A stretch of DNA of 64,000 bases from Anastatus disparis (Eukaryota; Arthropoda; Insecta; Hymenoptera; Eupelmidae): contig JAFFSR010000362.1 of the NCBI GenBank assembly GCA_017163975.1, forward strand, positions 3,176,001-3,240,000, read 5' to 3'. This document shows, in pieces, positions 33,628 through 44,171 of the stretch. A program made the translations under genes and the position numbers. How positions within the stretch are numbered: position 1 is the first letter of the stretch; every line of letters starts with the position of its first letter. A model generated the notes under the pieces. The model made no database searches. It saw only the letters and a list, made by a program, of their open reading frames with translations, and had not been told where the DNA came from.

Positions 33628-34506
33628 ATGAATAAATTTAAAAACGAAAAAAATAAAGATTTCATACATAGTGAGAGGGAAGAAATAGATAAAGAATTGA
33701 GAAATCACATAAAAAGAGTCTTTATAAAAACGTTAAAAAATATACTAATTTTGAAAAAAAAAATCCATGAAAGTGTAGAAGAAATGGCAAAATATGTGAA
33801 AATTGACGATATTTCGATTGCAGTGTTTGATGGCGCAAATTTTAGTTGCTGGAAGTTTAGGTTAATGAATGTATTAAAATACAAAGATTGTAGTGAACCA
33901 ACTCAAAGAGATAAAAATTATACTGAAGAGGCGAGAGCTTAGAAAAAATTATATTTGAAAGCAAAAACGATATTGATAAGTGCAATTTTAGATAAGCAGC
34001 TAGAATACATGATGAAGTGTTAGACATCACTAGAAATGATAAAAAAAATAGAAAAAATGTATTCAAATAAGTCAACGACATTGCAGATAATAAATAGAAA
34101 CAAACTAGAAGAAATTAAACTAAAAGATTATAGTACAGTAGAAGAATTTTTCGTTGATTTTGAGAGAACATGTAATGAATTGAAAGCTGCAGGAGCAAGC
34201 GTAACAGAAGATGAAAAAATGAGATATATGATAAAAGCATTGCCAACAGTATACTGTTACATTAGTGACTTTATTGATTCAGTATCAGAAAAGGTTAGAA
34301 CTATTAACTTAGTGAAATCGAAAATACAAGAAAAAAGTCTAAAAAAGGGTGGCAGTGGAATCAACGCTAATGCGTTTAACGTAAAAACAAAAGGACAATG
34401 TCACAGATGCGGAAAACATGCCCACTACATAAAAGAATGCTGGCAAGCATCACAGAGCCAAGGACGAGGAGAACAGTCAACTCCAAGAGGTAATCGAGGA
34501 TCATAA
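33628..34506 (+). pseudogene. Copia gag with zinc knuckle, two internal TAG stops
   Basis: The gag-like part begins near the Met at 33784 (KIDDISIAVFDGANFSCWKF) and ends with a CCHC knuckle, CHRCGKHAHYIKEC (CX2CX4HX4C), at about 34402-34443. TAG codons at 33940-33942 and about 34021-34023 interrupt it; both sit where Trp would fit. Gag forms the virus-like particle and binds RNA. The 5' ORF from 33628 is Lys/Asn/Glu-rich leader of doubtful coding value. Confidence 0.85.
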
Positions 34507-34619
34507 AAAAATCTACGACAGAAGCACAGCTTAACACGGTTATGATCGAGGCAGAGGAGCACTTCATCAGCGAGAAACAAGAGATAAGCAACGAAACAAT
34601 GAGATATCACCTGAAGCAT

Positions 34620-35099
34620 GGGCAACACAGGTAGTGAAAGTAAATGTGAATAGTTTAAGTGAGTATAAAAGTGAAAATCTACACGCAATTTAGTGGCTAT
34701 TGATAGTGGGTGTACCACATTGTAAATGATGAGAAATACTTGTATAATTGCGAAAACTTAAACAATCCTATTAATTTAATTTCGCCCAATGATAAAAAAT
34801 TAACAGCGACAAAAATTGCTACTGCTAAAACAACGTTTAAAACATATTATGATACAACAGAGATTCATTTAAAAAATGTTTTCTTAGTTAAAGATATAAG
34901 AAAAAATTTGTTAAGTCATTCAAAAATTACAGAAAATAATACGATTGTAGCTCGAACTAATAATGCAAAAATTTATAATAAAAACCTAAACCTAACAGCT
35001 GTAGCATCGAAAATAGATGGCTTGTATCATATGGAAAGTTTTTGTAAAATTATAAATGGAAAGATACAAACAAATGTAATAAAATTAACAGAAAAATAA
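34620..35099 (+). pseudogene. Copia protease region and pre-integrase segment
   Basis: The aspartic-protease motif IDSGCT is readable at about 34699-34716, but the frame then shifts into the 34710-35099 ORF. That ORF holds the remainder (VNDEKYLYN, LKNVFLVKDIRKNLLS, GLYHMES). A TAA ends it just before the integrase zinc region. Confidence 0.75.
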
Positions 35100-35834
35100 A
35101 AATGGCATAGAGCGCTTGGTGATGTCAATTTTAAATATTTGCATAAATTAGTAAATAATCGATTAGTTGAGGGATCACCAGGAATACTAGAAAATGATAA
35201 TATGGCTTGTTCTAATTATATACAAAGTAAAATAGCTAGTGTACCATTTGCAAATAAGAGAACGCATGCTAAAAATATTCTAGAAATTATTCATACTGAT
35301 TTAAATGGACCCCATAGAACCACAGGTTATTGTGGAGAAAAGTATTTTTTAACATTCATTGATGCGTATAGCAAATGTACAAAAATGTATTGTATTTGAA
35401 GTAAAGCAAATACGGCCAATTGTTTTAAAGAGTTTGTTAATTTCGTAGAAAATCAGATTGGTAAATTTATGAAGAAATTACAATGTGATAACGGTAAAGA
35501 GTATTTAAATATAGAAGTTTTGGATTTTGCAAAAGAAAAAGGTATAGAAATTTTACTGTGTCCACCATATGTCCACGAGTTAAATGGCGTAGCTCAAAGA
35601 TATAATAGGTCAGCTATGGATATAGGTAGATGCTTAGCGAGAGAAGCTAGACTAAATAATGAGTACTGGCCAGAAATTATGAAAACTGTAGCTTATTTGA
35701 AAAACCGTACGATAGCCAATACTTATGAAAATAATACCTCATTTGCAATATTTTTTGGTGTAAAACCTAATGTTAAATATTTAAGAATTTACGGTGGCAA
35801 AGTTTTTGTAAGAGTACCTGAAATTTTAAGGTAA
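35100..35834 (+). pseudogene. Copia integrase, broken, catalytic Glu replaced
   Basis: After a TAA the sequence runs KWHRALGDVNFKYLHKL (zinc region; the second zinc half appears as CSNYIQSK). The catalytic core follows: LEIIHTDLNGP (first Asp), a TGA at about 35397-35399, KLQCDNGKEYL (second Asp) and HELNGVAQRYNR. In this last motif family members normally have Glu where Gln is read here. It ends with FFGVKPNVKYLRIYGGK and a stop at 35832-35834. Confidence 0.85.
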
Positions 35835-36735
35835 GGCAATATATAATAAACAAAGGATAACAAAGCAAAAATAGGAACTTTGGTAGGATATAATACAAAT
35901 AGTTATAGAATTTTTACTGGAAATAAAATAATAAATGCTAAACATGCTAAAGTAATTGAAAATAAAAGGAAATTAATTTGTTTCGAAGAAAATGATGAAA
36001 ATCCAAATGATAAAAATAATAACGAAATATTTGTATGTGCAAATAATGATGAAAACGATGAAAATAAAATAAATGATGTTGTCAATGATGATGATAAAAA
36101 TAATTCACTATCTTTTAATTCAACTCTCGAGTCATTTAGGGATAATCAAACGAAAGATGATGATAGTACAAATACAAAATATCTAACTATTGAAAGGAGA
36201 TCTCAAAGAATAAGAAGTCCGGTAAATAGGTTCAGAAATTCAATAACATATAATATTAATGTAAATTTTGCAAATGCTTGTACTCCCAATACCATTGAAG
36301 CCATGAATAGGGAAATAAAAAGTTTGAATGAGAATGAAATTTGGGTATTAGTAGATAAAGTAAAAGATAAAAATACAGTAGACGTCAAACGGATATTTAC
36401 ACGAAAAGCAAATGCTAGATATAAAGCTAGATTAGTAGCGAGAGGCTTTCAACAAAGAAATGTAATTGATGGCATATATTCTTCGTTTGCAAGCGGTCAA
36501 AGTTTGAAATTTTTATTTTTTTATTGTTCTCAAAATAGTTAAGATATAGAAGAAGTAGATGTAGATTCAGCATTTTCATATGGCGATATAATTGCGGAAG
36601 TATATGTCAATCAACCTAAAAGGTATAATTATGGAACGAATAAAGTATGTAAATTAACAAAATATATAGAATCATTAGCAAAACAATATAATATAAAAAA
36701 TGATAAATTGTATAACACTCCTATCGGAACAAATT
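35835..36735 (+). pseudogene. Copia linker and reverse transcriptase with internal deletion
   Basis: A D/N/K-rich linker is followed by RT-start motifs (NAMNREIKSLNENEIW-type block, ARYKARLVARGFQQR), a TAA at 36541-36543, and VDVDSAF with the first catalytic Asp. Shortly after KVCKLTK (about 36655) the sequence jumps to SLAKQYNIKNDK. The expected palm segment with the YVDD box, several hundred bases, is missing: an internal deletion at about 36660. Confidence 0.8.
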
Positions 36736-37436
36736 TGAAACTTGAAAAATCTTATGTATTTGAAGAAAGCATTTTGTATGAAAATTTGTTGGACACATTA
36801 TTATATATAAGTTCAAGTACTAGACCAGATATAAGTTATAGTGTAAATTACCTAAGTAGATTCCGAAATTGTTACAATAAAACACACTTTAGATATGCTT
36901 TAAGAATATTGAAATACTTGTATTTGACAAAAGATTTAGGTTTATGTTATGAGAAAAATACAAATCGTAACATTTTAGAATGTTATGTAGATGCCGACTG
37001 GGCTGCAGATAACATAGTAGATAGAAAATCAACATGGTTATCTAATTAGATTGTATGGTAACATAATTTATTGAAAATCGCGAAACAAAAGTGTGTAACA
37101 AAAGCAGCAACCTATGCAGAATATGTAGCTTTATCAGAAGCAGTTAGCAAAGTTAAGTTTATAAAAGAGTCAAGTAAAATATTCCAAATAGATTCTAAAA
37201 AGGCTACCAAGATATATGAGGATAACTCAGGTGCTATAAAAATAACAAAATATGGTAATTTTACTAAGAATTCCAAACACAATGAAATTCATTATCATTT
37301 TGTACACGAAAATGTTAAAGAAAGAGAAATTGAGATATGTAAGATTGAATCAGAAAATAATATTGCTGATATTCTAACGAAGGCTTTATGTAAAGATAAA
37401 TTTGTGAAATTCGGTGCAATGATGAATGTAAAATGA
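36736..37436 (+). pseudogene. Copia RNase H region
   Basis: Motifs DTLLYISSSTRPDISYSVNY and ILECYVDADWA mark the RT tail and RNase H start. A frame change near 37050 leads to the AEYVALSEAVSK motif, YEDNSGAI and EIHYHFVHE. It ends at 37434-37436, 38 bases before the 3' LTR. Confidence 0.85.
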
Positions 37437-37464
37437 GGTTTCTTTGAATGATGCAATATAAATG

Positions 37465-37474
37465 TAAGGAGGCG
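37465..37474 (+). promoter_or_regulatory. Polypurine tract of the copia element
   Basis: GTAAGGAGGCG lies immediately before the 3' LTR start, the position of the plus-strand primer. The tract is short and broken by pyrimidines. Confidence 0.5.
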
Positions 37475-37772
37475 TGTTGAGAAACAAAGTTTAAGGTACA
37501 TTTTTGTTGTATTAAAAGTAAATGTTCTAAACGCGCCTTAGCTATAGTAAGATAGTATATATGTATGGGTGAGAATGTATGTGCATGCACTATAATATAT
37601 CGTCAGAAGCACAGAAGAAAGGATAGCGACCGCATGTGACGGCATGCAAGTAAGAGCTGCTCCGAAAAGCAGGATGCTCTCGTTTGTATTCTAAAGTTTT
37701 CTTTTTCATATTAATAATTTAAATTAAGTTTAATTACTGGAAATTATTCACCTGGACCTCTATATTTCCCAT
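37475..37772 (+). mobile_element. 3' LTR of the copia element
   Basis: 298 bases from TGTTGAGAAACAAAG to TATTTCCCA, about 85-90 percent similar by eye to the two pieces of the 5' LTR and uninterrupted. Confidence 0.9.
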
Positions 37773-37867
37773 TAATTATATAGTACGCTTGTATAATTTT
37801 TTCACAATTTTACACTGATTTATAAGCAAATTGCGTATGAAATTCATAAATTAGACCATTTTACTTA

Positions 37868-38531
37868 CTAGGAGAGTATCACAACTCCGGATCACGGATT
37901 TTGCTCAGACTTGGGGATAAGTTTCCAAATGTCAAAATATGAGAGAAAACAGAATTTTAGATGCCAACGCTCAATATTTCTCTAGTTATAGGCAATTGAA
38001 GAAAATCACTAAAAAAGTTACTAGATTTTCAAACGCATATAGTCCCTTAGCATTGATAGCTAGAAGCTTAAAACTTTTTTGAAATGAAAGCTGAGCTGAA
38101 ATCCTTTCAAAATAGTAGTTATTGCATGTCAAAATATTATTTTTTCCTAAAGCTATAGCGTGATAAACATTGAGCCTGATTTTACTTTTTAAAACATTAA
38201 TTAATAACAAAAGCTGAAATCAGGCTCAATGTTTATCACGCTATAACTTAAGGAAAAAATAATATTTTGACATGCTATAACTACTATTTCGAAAGGATTT
38301 CAGCTCAGCTTTCATTTCAAAAAAGTTTCAAGTTTCTAGCTATTAATGCTAAGGAACTATATGCGTTTAAGAATCTAGTAACTTTTTTAGTGATTTTCTT
38401 TAATTGCCTATAACTTGGGAAATATTGAGCGGTGGTGTCTAAAATTCTGTTTTCTTTCATATTTTGACATTTAAAAACTTATTCCAAAGTTTGAGCAAAA
38501 TCCGTGATCCGGAGTTGTGATACTCTCCTAG
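37868..38531. mobile_element. Foldback/MITE family A, copy 3 (664 bp)
   Basis: Ends CTAGGAGAGTATCA and TGATACTCTCCTAG, TTA duplication at 37865-37867 and 38532-38534, near-perfect palindrome. It is close to copy 1 (17831-18494), but the short central loop is in the opposite orientation (near 38185-38215). The ORF 37986-38210 is a by-product. Confidence 0.9.
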
Positions 38532-38890
38532 TTAGATTATTATTTAAATTCAGTTAACTTTCACAGTATACAAATCAAATTAACAAAATTTTAGTACTGA
38601 AAGTCCTGTGAAATAAAATGTCAAAAGTATTTAACATCAAATATAAAGTTACATGACCCATATATATCGACATTGTAGTTTTCTATTTCACTTTTATTAA
38701 AAATTTTTTAAAATCTCTACCTTATACTTTTTATTAGATTAAGTTTAAGGTATAATAGGAAGATATTTTTGAAAGTTTTAGTTTAAGAATTAAAAAATAA
38801 GAAAAATATCCGTATTATACATTTCCTAAAATATAATAAATAGTTTAAAAAAAACTTTTGAAAAATATAAAACATTTCAACTACTTTTGA
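38532..38890. other. AT-rich spacer, nothing recognised
   Basis: No gene or repeat boundary found. Confidence 0.5.
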
Positions 38891-38894
38891 CAAT

Positions 38895-39285
38895 CTTCTT
38901 TCTTTCTTTCTTTATCTTTTATTGGCCTTTGGACTTTTCGTCATAGGTCATCATCAATTTTTTTTTTGTTCCGAGGAACTCTCTATTTTGTATTTTTTTT
39001 TGCGTTCTTCGGGTTCTCTTCCCCACGGAAAACTACGAAAATTGTTTTTCCCAATTTTCCCAGGGAGTCAAACCCCGATCCGCTAGGACGCAAGCCAGCT
39101 GCCTTAAGCAACTGAGTTACTTTTCGTCCTTTAACGATGGAGCTCGAAAGTGTGTTCATAAGAACAAAGCACATGTAACAGAGGTGCTTGCTTGAAAAAT
39201 AGCCGCGAGCGGGATTCGATCCACGGTCCCCCGAGAATACGAATCCAATGCTCTTACCGACTGTGCCACAGCCCGGCTCATCTTT
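38895..39285 (-). mobile_element. Probable tRNA-derived SINE with two tRNA-like units
   Basis: On the minus strand a tRNA-like unit at about 39278-39200 has an A box (TGGCACAGTCGG) and a B box (GGATCGAATCC). A second at about 39125-39055 has TAACTCAGTTGC/TTAAGGC and GGGGTTTGACTCCC. After them come an A-rich segment and a (GAAA)n-type tail (38895-38915 region, TTTCTTTC on the plus strand), as expected of a SINE tail. The ORF 38983-39291 (-) is a by-product. Two separate tRNA pseudogenes are an alternative. Confidence 0.6.
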
Positions 39286-39299
39286 TGACAATCACCTTC

Positions 39300-40190
39300 C
39301 TATTTCGAAGTCTTAAAGTAAGATTTCAAAGTCAAAATCTGCACAAGAGTCAATCAATTTACGCGTCATTATGGTATATAAAAATATTTAAAAATTTTTT
39401 AATAAAAAAGGGATCCTTATATAACTAAAAACTTAAATCGATATTTTCGCAACTTCTACATCCTTTTTTAAAAATTTGCTTAAATTTTTAACTCAATATC
39501 ATTTAACTTAATCATGATTATAGTAAGAATATCTTCACTTGTTTAATAAATTGTTGAAGGGAATAGGTGAAAGTATAACCCTTATAGTATTTGGCATTGT
39601 CATCCATAAAACTATGTTTTGTTTTACGGACCCCACATGAAAGCTCATAGATCAAAACTTTTCTTGGAAACTCACATGGGTGTCTATATGGTGACAATGC
39701 AGTACCTTATATGAGGTTTTTCACTACGATAAGTCCAGCGATTTCGTTACAAAGCAAAATAAATGCACCATTTGTATTTGGTCGTAGCTCTGCATCTGTT
39801 AATCGAAACAATAAACTTCAGAGGAAAAAAATTGTTTCGAAAAACCTAAATATTTAAATGCAGCAAAAGAAATTAATTGTTCGATTTATCTGAAGCTGGT
39901 AGTATCACTCAAAGATACTACATTTTAGATTTCAAAATAACTTTACACTTTACTTGAGTTAGCGCACGCCCAAAAAGACGTAAAGAAATCTGTACTTCAA
40001 AAATTAAAAGAAGGAGCTATGCTCTTTACATTCGACTTTATATTATTTATATTAATCAATTTTTGGCAGAGCTGTGACCAATTTAAAATCTTTAATTTTT
40101 TAACCGAAAAAATAGCTTATTTTTTGTCGAGTGAATTCATGTACATAAATTTAAGATATGAGTTGTATTTCATTTCTTTTAGTACGCTCT
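39300..40190. other. AT-rich spacer, nothing recognised
   Basis: No supported gene or repeat. The ORF 40019-40312 (+) extends into the CA-rich tract and has no recognisable domain. Confidence 0.4.
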
Positions 40191-40194
40191 TCGT

Positions 40195-40575
40195 TATTAC
40201 ATACACGCACTTACGCACACTTATTCACAAAATCAATCATACACGTGCATACACAGAGACCCATGCATGCACACAGACACACGCCCACTCGTACTTACAT
40301 TTTCAGACTTAAACACATACGCACACATACACTCATACATATACATTTAGACTCATACACATATACTAACTTGCTCACTTTCGCACACATATTGACACAC
40401 TCAGACTCATAGTTGCACTAGACGCTCGCGTACGGATACTTATACACATATACATACTTTCACGCATACATATGCATGTCCTCACACGCTGTTATACACG
40501 CACACATACTCGCACACACGCGCGCGCATATACACACACATACATATACACATGCATTCATATTTATACATTCAG
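40195..40575. repeat. Degenerate CA-rich tract
   Basis: About 380 bases of imperfect CA/ACAC-type repeats with interspersed TACA, CGCA and CATA, ending near TTCAGACTCATGTCG; TTCAGACTC-like phrases recur four or more times. ORFs here are compositional. Confidence 0.8.
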
Positions 40576-41060
40576 ACTCATGTCGCAAAATCATTATCAC
40601 ATTTTTTTTATAAAACAGATATCTCAAAAGTGGCCACTTAAAGTCTGATTTTCGTAAATTTTCAGAAATTTAGATCATCAAGTATTAAATACAAAATATT
40701 TCTTTTAAAATTTTTAAGTAGATAGTTTTTTCCAAGGTATTAATTACATACTAAAACAAAAAATAGAATGAGTCGACTTTATTTATTTAGCTTTAGCATG
40801 AGAGATCAAGCATTTGCTTTTGTCATTTTTTAAACTATAGTTATAATAATTTTTATTAAAAAACACTTTTTTCAATTGGGATACTTATAAAAGTAAAAGA
40901 GATAAAAAAAACTTTACAGAAAAATCGTTCTTAGTCACAAAAGATAAATCCATTATTGTAGAGAAAATTTGGAGGAAAAAATTATTTTTAACCATTTATT
41001 CTGTTAAAAATTGTAAACAATCTATAATTTCTTACCAGGTGAAAATAGTCTAGGCGCCAT

Positions 41061-41667
41061 ATTGGGAACTCACACACTTGCGATGACCTCTCGTGGCAAG
41101 GTTGTGAAATAATCTAAAACACAACTTTGCGTTGAGTAGCATAGCAATTGGTGTTTAATTTTTATTTTTTAATTGAAAACTAATTACAATGTAATAAAAA
41201 GAGTTCAAAATGTGTGAAAAAAATTCCAACAGAGGTTATTGTGTAGTAAGGTGTCGTGAAATTTAAGCAGTCAAGAATTTAAATGTTAGTTTTCATCTCT
41301 TCCCGAGAACACATCGAGGTTATGTAAACAAGCAGAATATATTTGACAACTCTGCGAAGATAGATTTGTATGAAGTGTGGACAAATAGACGTCTGCAAGC
41401 AATAAGCTATATGAAGTTAACCTCACCGTTGAATATTTCTTATTAATTTCACATTTTATTTCGAATCGGATCTGATAAACCATTTCTCTTTGTATAAATT
41501 TACGTTGTGCACGATTCGTGTTAGCGTATTTAAAATATTTTTCACGGTGATGATGTTTAGACTAAAAAACTAATGTCATTACATTTAAGCCTAGCTTGTA
41601 CTGTGGAATTCTGTCGCCATGTTAGTATACTATATATATAGGTTACGCCTTCGTGTGAGTTCCCAAT
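41061..41667. mobile_element. 607-bp TIR element carrying a broken THAP-domain ORF
   Basis: Perfect 15-base inverted ends ATTGGGAACTCACAC (41061-41075) and GTGTGAGTTCCCAAT (41653-41667). The interior holds the 41210-41446 THAP-like reading frame. Target duplication is not clear. THAP domains occur in P-element and some other transposases, so this may be a deletion derivative of an element with a THAP transposase, or a short gene captured between TIRs. Confidence 0.65.
41210..41446 (+). pseudogene. THAP-type zinc-finger fragment with one internal stop
   Basis: From the ATG at 41210 the frame reads a cysteine pair (CVVRC, residues 11-15), a TAA at codon 19 (41264-41266), then NLNVSFHLFPR, matching the Phe-His-x-Phe-Pro signature, and later VWTNRRLQ. 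It stops at 41444-41446 after about 78 codons. The order C...C, then FHxFP, then a conserved Trp is characteristic of THAP DNA-binding domains; the second Cys-His pair is not clear. The CDS was too short and interrupted for simple ORF finding. Confidence 0.6.
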
Positions 41668-42867
41668 AGGTTACAGTAGCCTCTTTAATTTAGATTGACC
41701 CACCAAGGTTTTTTAAATGTATTTTGACCTAAACACGAATACCACGAGTCGATTTCGGTCCAACTGTCGAATAAATTATTATAAACAATTGAATTGTTCA
41801 TCACGCTATAACGTTAAAACAAAAAGAGATCTTATAAGATACTCTTTTTATGTCTTTTTAAGGCAAATATAACTGATTTCAAACGATGCATTTTTGTTAA
41901 TTAGAACTTGAGATATATTTGTTTATTGTAAATTAACGAGATGAACTCATCGCGCTTGATGAAATTCGACTATATCTCAGATTTTATGAAACATTTTTGA
42001 TCGCTTTAGGTCTAATTTTATAACTAAAAGAATTTTTATATAGTTTTACTATTTAAAGTTCTTTATAAACATCGATAATCAAAGAGGGGCTGATCAAAAT
42101 GAAAATTTAAGCACTTATTTTGCAATTTTAATTGTTATCCTTAAATAAAACGATATGAGAAAATCTTGTAGAGTACTTTTTCTTACGTCTTTTCAAGACA
42201 AAGACAAATATTTTCTAATAATGCTGTTTTGTTAATTAGAACTTTAGATATTGTTAATTCATTGCAAATTATCGAAATGAACCCATCAAAAATTATGTAA
42301 AAAAATTAAATCTGTCAATCTATTTTTATAAATAATGAAATATAAATTAAAGAATGTAAATAAATTAAAGGGTAACGTTAAAAAAAAAAATTTTTGTAAT
42401 TCAATTTAAGGAAAATATTTTTTTTTACATGTATTATTTTTTATGCATGCTCGAAAAATACAGCATGATGTGTTTTTTTTTTACAAAAGCAAGCATTTGT
42501 ATTTCAAACTTTGCAATGACAAGGTGGTAATAAATCATCGAGAGGTGGAAAAATGTTTAAGTTTTTTCTATTTTTAACTGCCCACACAGTTGGGTTCCCT
42601 CCTAAAAAAGGTCGCACAACTTTTAGCGCTAAAGTCAGTGCTATTTCTTAGACTTCTTTTTATACTATATTTTACCCTACTTATTGCGTTGCTTTGTCGA
42701 GCGAAAAACGATGCAACATTTTCAAAAATATTGTATAAAAAAATAAATTTGTAATTATAATTATTTATTAAGTGTTTATTTTTTAAATAACGCTTTATTA
42801 ATTTTTCTATTACGCTTTAATTTTCTTATTCTTGATTATCCATTTTTTTGTCCACTTGTGACGTAAC
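41668..42867. other. AT-rich spacer with a diverged direct duplication
   Basis: 41806-41950 and 42130-42300 are diverged direct repeats (shared blocks GTTAATTAGAACTT.AGATAT and ATTGTAAATTA.CGA.ATGAAC). No gene found. Confidence 0.5.
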
Positions 42868-42905
42868 CAGCCCTGGATTAAGGGGGGGGGGCAAGGGGGC
42901 CAGTG
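42868..42905. mobile_element. Possible terminal sequence of a hAT-type element
   Basis: CAGCCCTGGATTAAGG followed by a G-rich run and GGGGGCCAGTGCCCCGGGCC. Such CAG-starting, G/C-rich ends are typical of ZMYM-type hAT elements in animals. The preceding octamer is GACGTAAC. No matching right end was identified. Confidence 0.4.
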
Positions 42906-43936
42906 CCCCGGGCCCCGCGATTTTCAGGTATTCCCAAATCAAGTAAAACAAACTACACGCTTATTTCGAACTTGCAAAGTATAAGCTAAGTATTAATATT
43001 TTATATGAATAATATTGTTATAATGTATGCACTAATCAGCGACGGATTTATAATATGTTTGTGGTACAATATCAATTGACAGAAAGTAAAATTTGCACCT
43101 AGATTAATAGACTCATTTCCTGTCCCGATTGAATTGATGTTAATTTCAAAATATTTTAAATTAATAAAAAAATATATTTTTAAACTTTAAAACTATTCAC
43201 GCTGAGATCCCAAATTCGCAAATCATAAAGTATATTCATATATTAACATTAACTGATTTTTTTCTTATTTATTAGGTAAAATACATTTTTTAAATTACAT
43301 AATAGATTCTGTAAATAAAAAGATTTTATTCACAGTGAAAATTGCACACACCTTGTAAAGTATTCATTGTATATACTATATATATTATCTATAAAATTTA
43401 CTCCATGAACCTTATTGGTCATTTGGTTTTTACATACAATATTTAATGTATTAATAAAATTAATTCTATTTGTTAAATTGACCATAAAAAGAAATTATAA
43501 AAATTGAATTAATTTTCCAATATTTTATTGAACAGTTGATAATTATTTTTGATTTATTCCTTGTTTTTCTTTCTTTTTTTAATTTAAAATTATATGTAAA
43601 CAAAAATAGCTGCGAATACAATATTATTTTAATCTTATTATAGAATCTTCTAATAAAATAACCAAAAATAACCAGAAGAAATAAAATATTAAAAATTATG
43701 AAATATAGAAGTTTTTAAAACAAAATAAATATAGCTAAGCCGGCCGCGAATATAGAGGCTTGTTGCCGCTCAGTTTGCTGCATTTTTCCAAGAAATTTCT
43801 ATGTGAAAAATAAGTTGACATTCCTGCTAATTCTAAACGACTTATAGTCGTAGTATATTTTAAAACAAATATTTATAAATAAAAATTATAATATTTAATA
43901 GTTTTGGTTTTTGATCTACTAAAAGCATTAATAATA
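42906..43936. other. AT-rich spacer between possible hAT end and first exon
   Basis: No gene recognised; it may be the 5' part of a hAT element. Confidence 0.4.
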
Positions 43937-44171
43937 ATGTCTTTAAGAAAATATGATAGTGGTGCTTTAAAAAGAAAACAGTTGAAAGAGAAAGAAGAGT
44001 ATACAAATAAATTGCCAAAAATAACTTCACTTTTTGAGAAAAAATCTCTAGAAACTGATAAGCAAAATTTTAATAACCCTGCTACTTCTTCTGATACTGG
44101 ATTTAGTGATAAATTGAATGAACTTCATGAAGTTAATGTTTTTGATACGCAGAAAAAAAGTCATAAAAAAG
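43937..44171 (+). CDS. Putative first exon of a hAT/ZMYM-type transposase-like gene
   Basis: From the ATG at 43937 the sequence MSLRKYDSGALKRKQ leads into a Lys/Glu-rich stretch and KLPKITSLFEKK. I associate this N-terminus with hAT-family (ZMYM1-like) transposase-derived proteins, which begin with a short basic segment before a TTF/BED-type zinc finger. The frame passes through a consensus splice donor (AAAAAG/GTATGT, GT at 44172). No downstream exon with zinc-finger or catalytic motifs was found within several kilobases, so the gene is probably a remnant or the rest was lost. The possible hAT end lies about 1 kb upstream. Confidence 0.45.

Noticed and set aside
40019..40412. ORFs of 84-97 codons in the CA-rich region
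   Set aside because: Composition-driven His/Thr-rich translations of the CA-type repeat.
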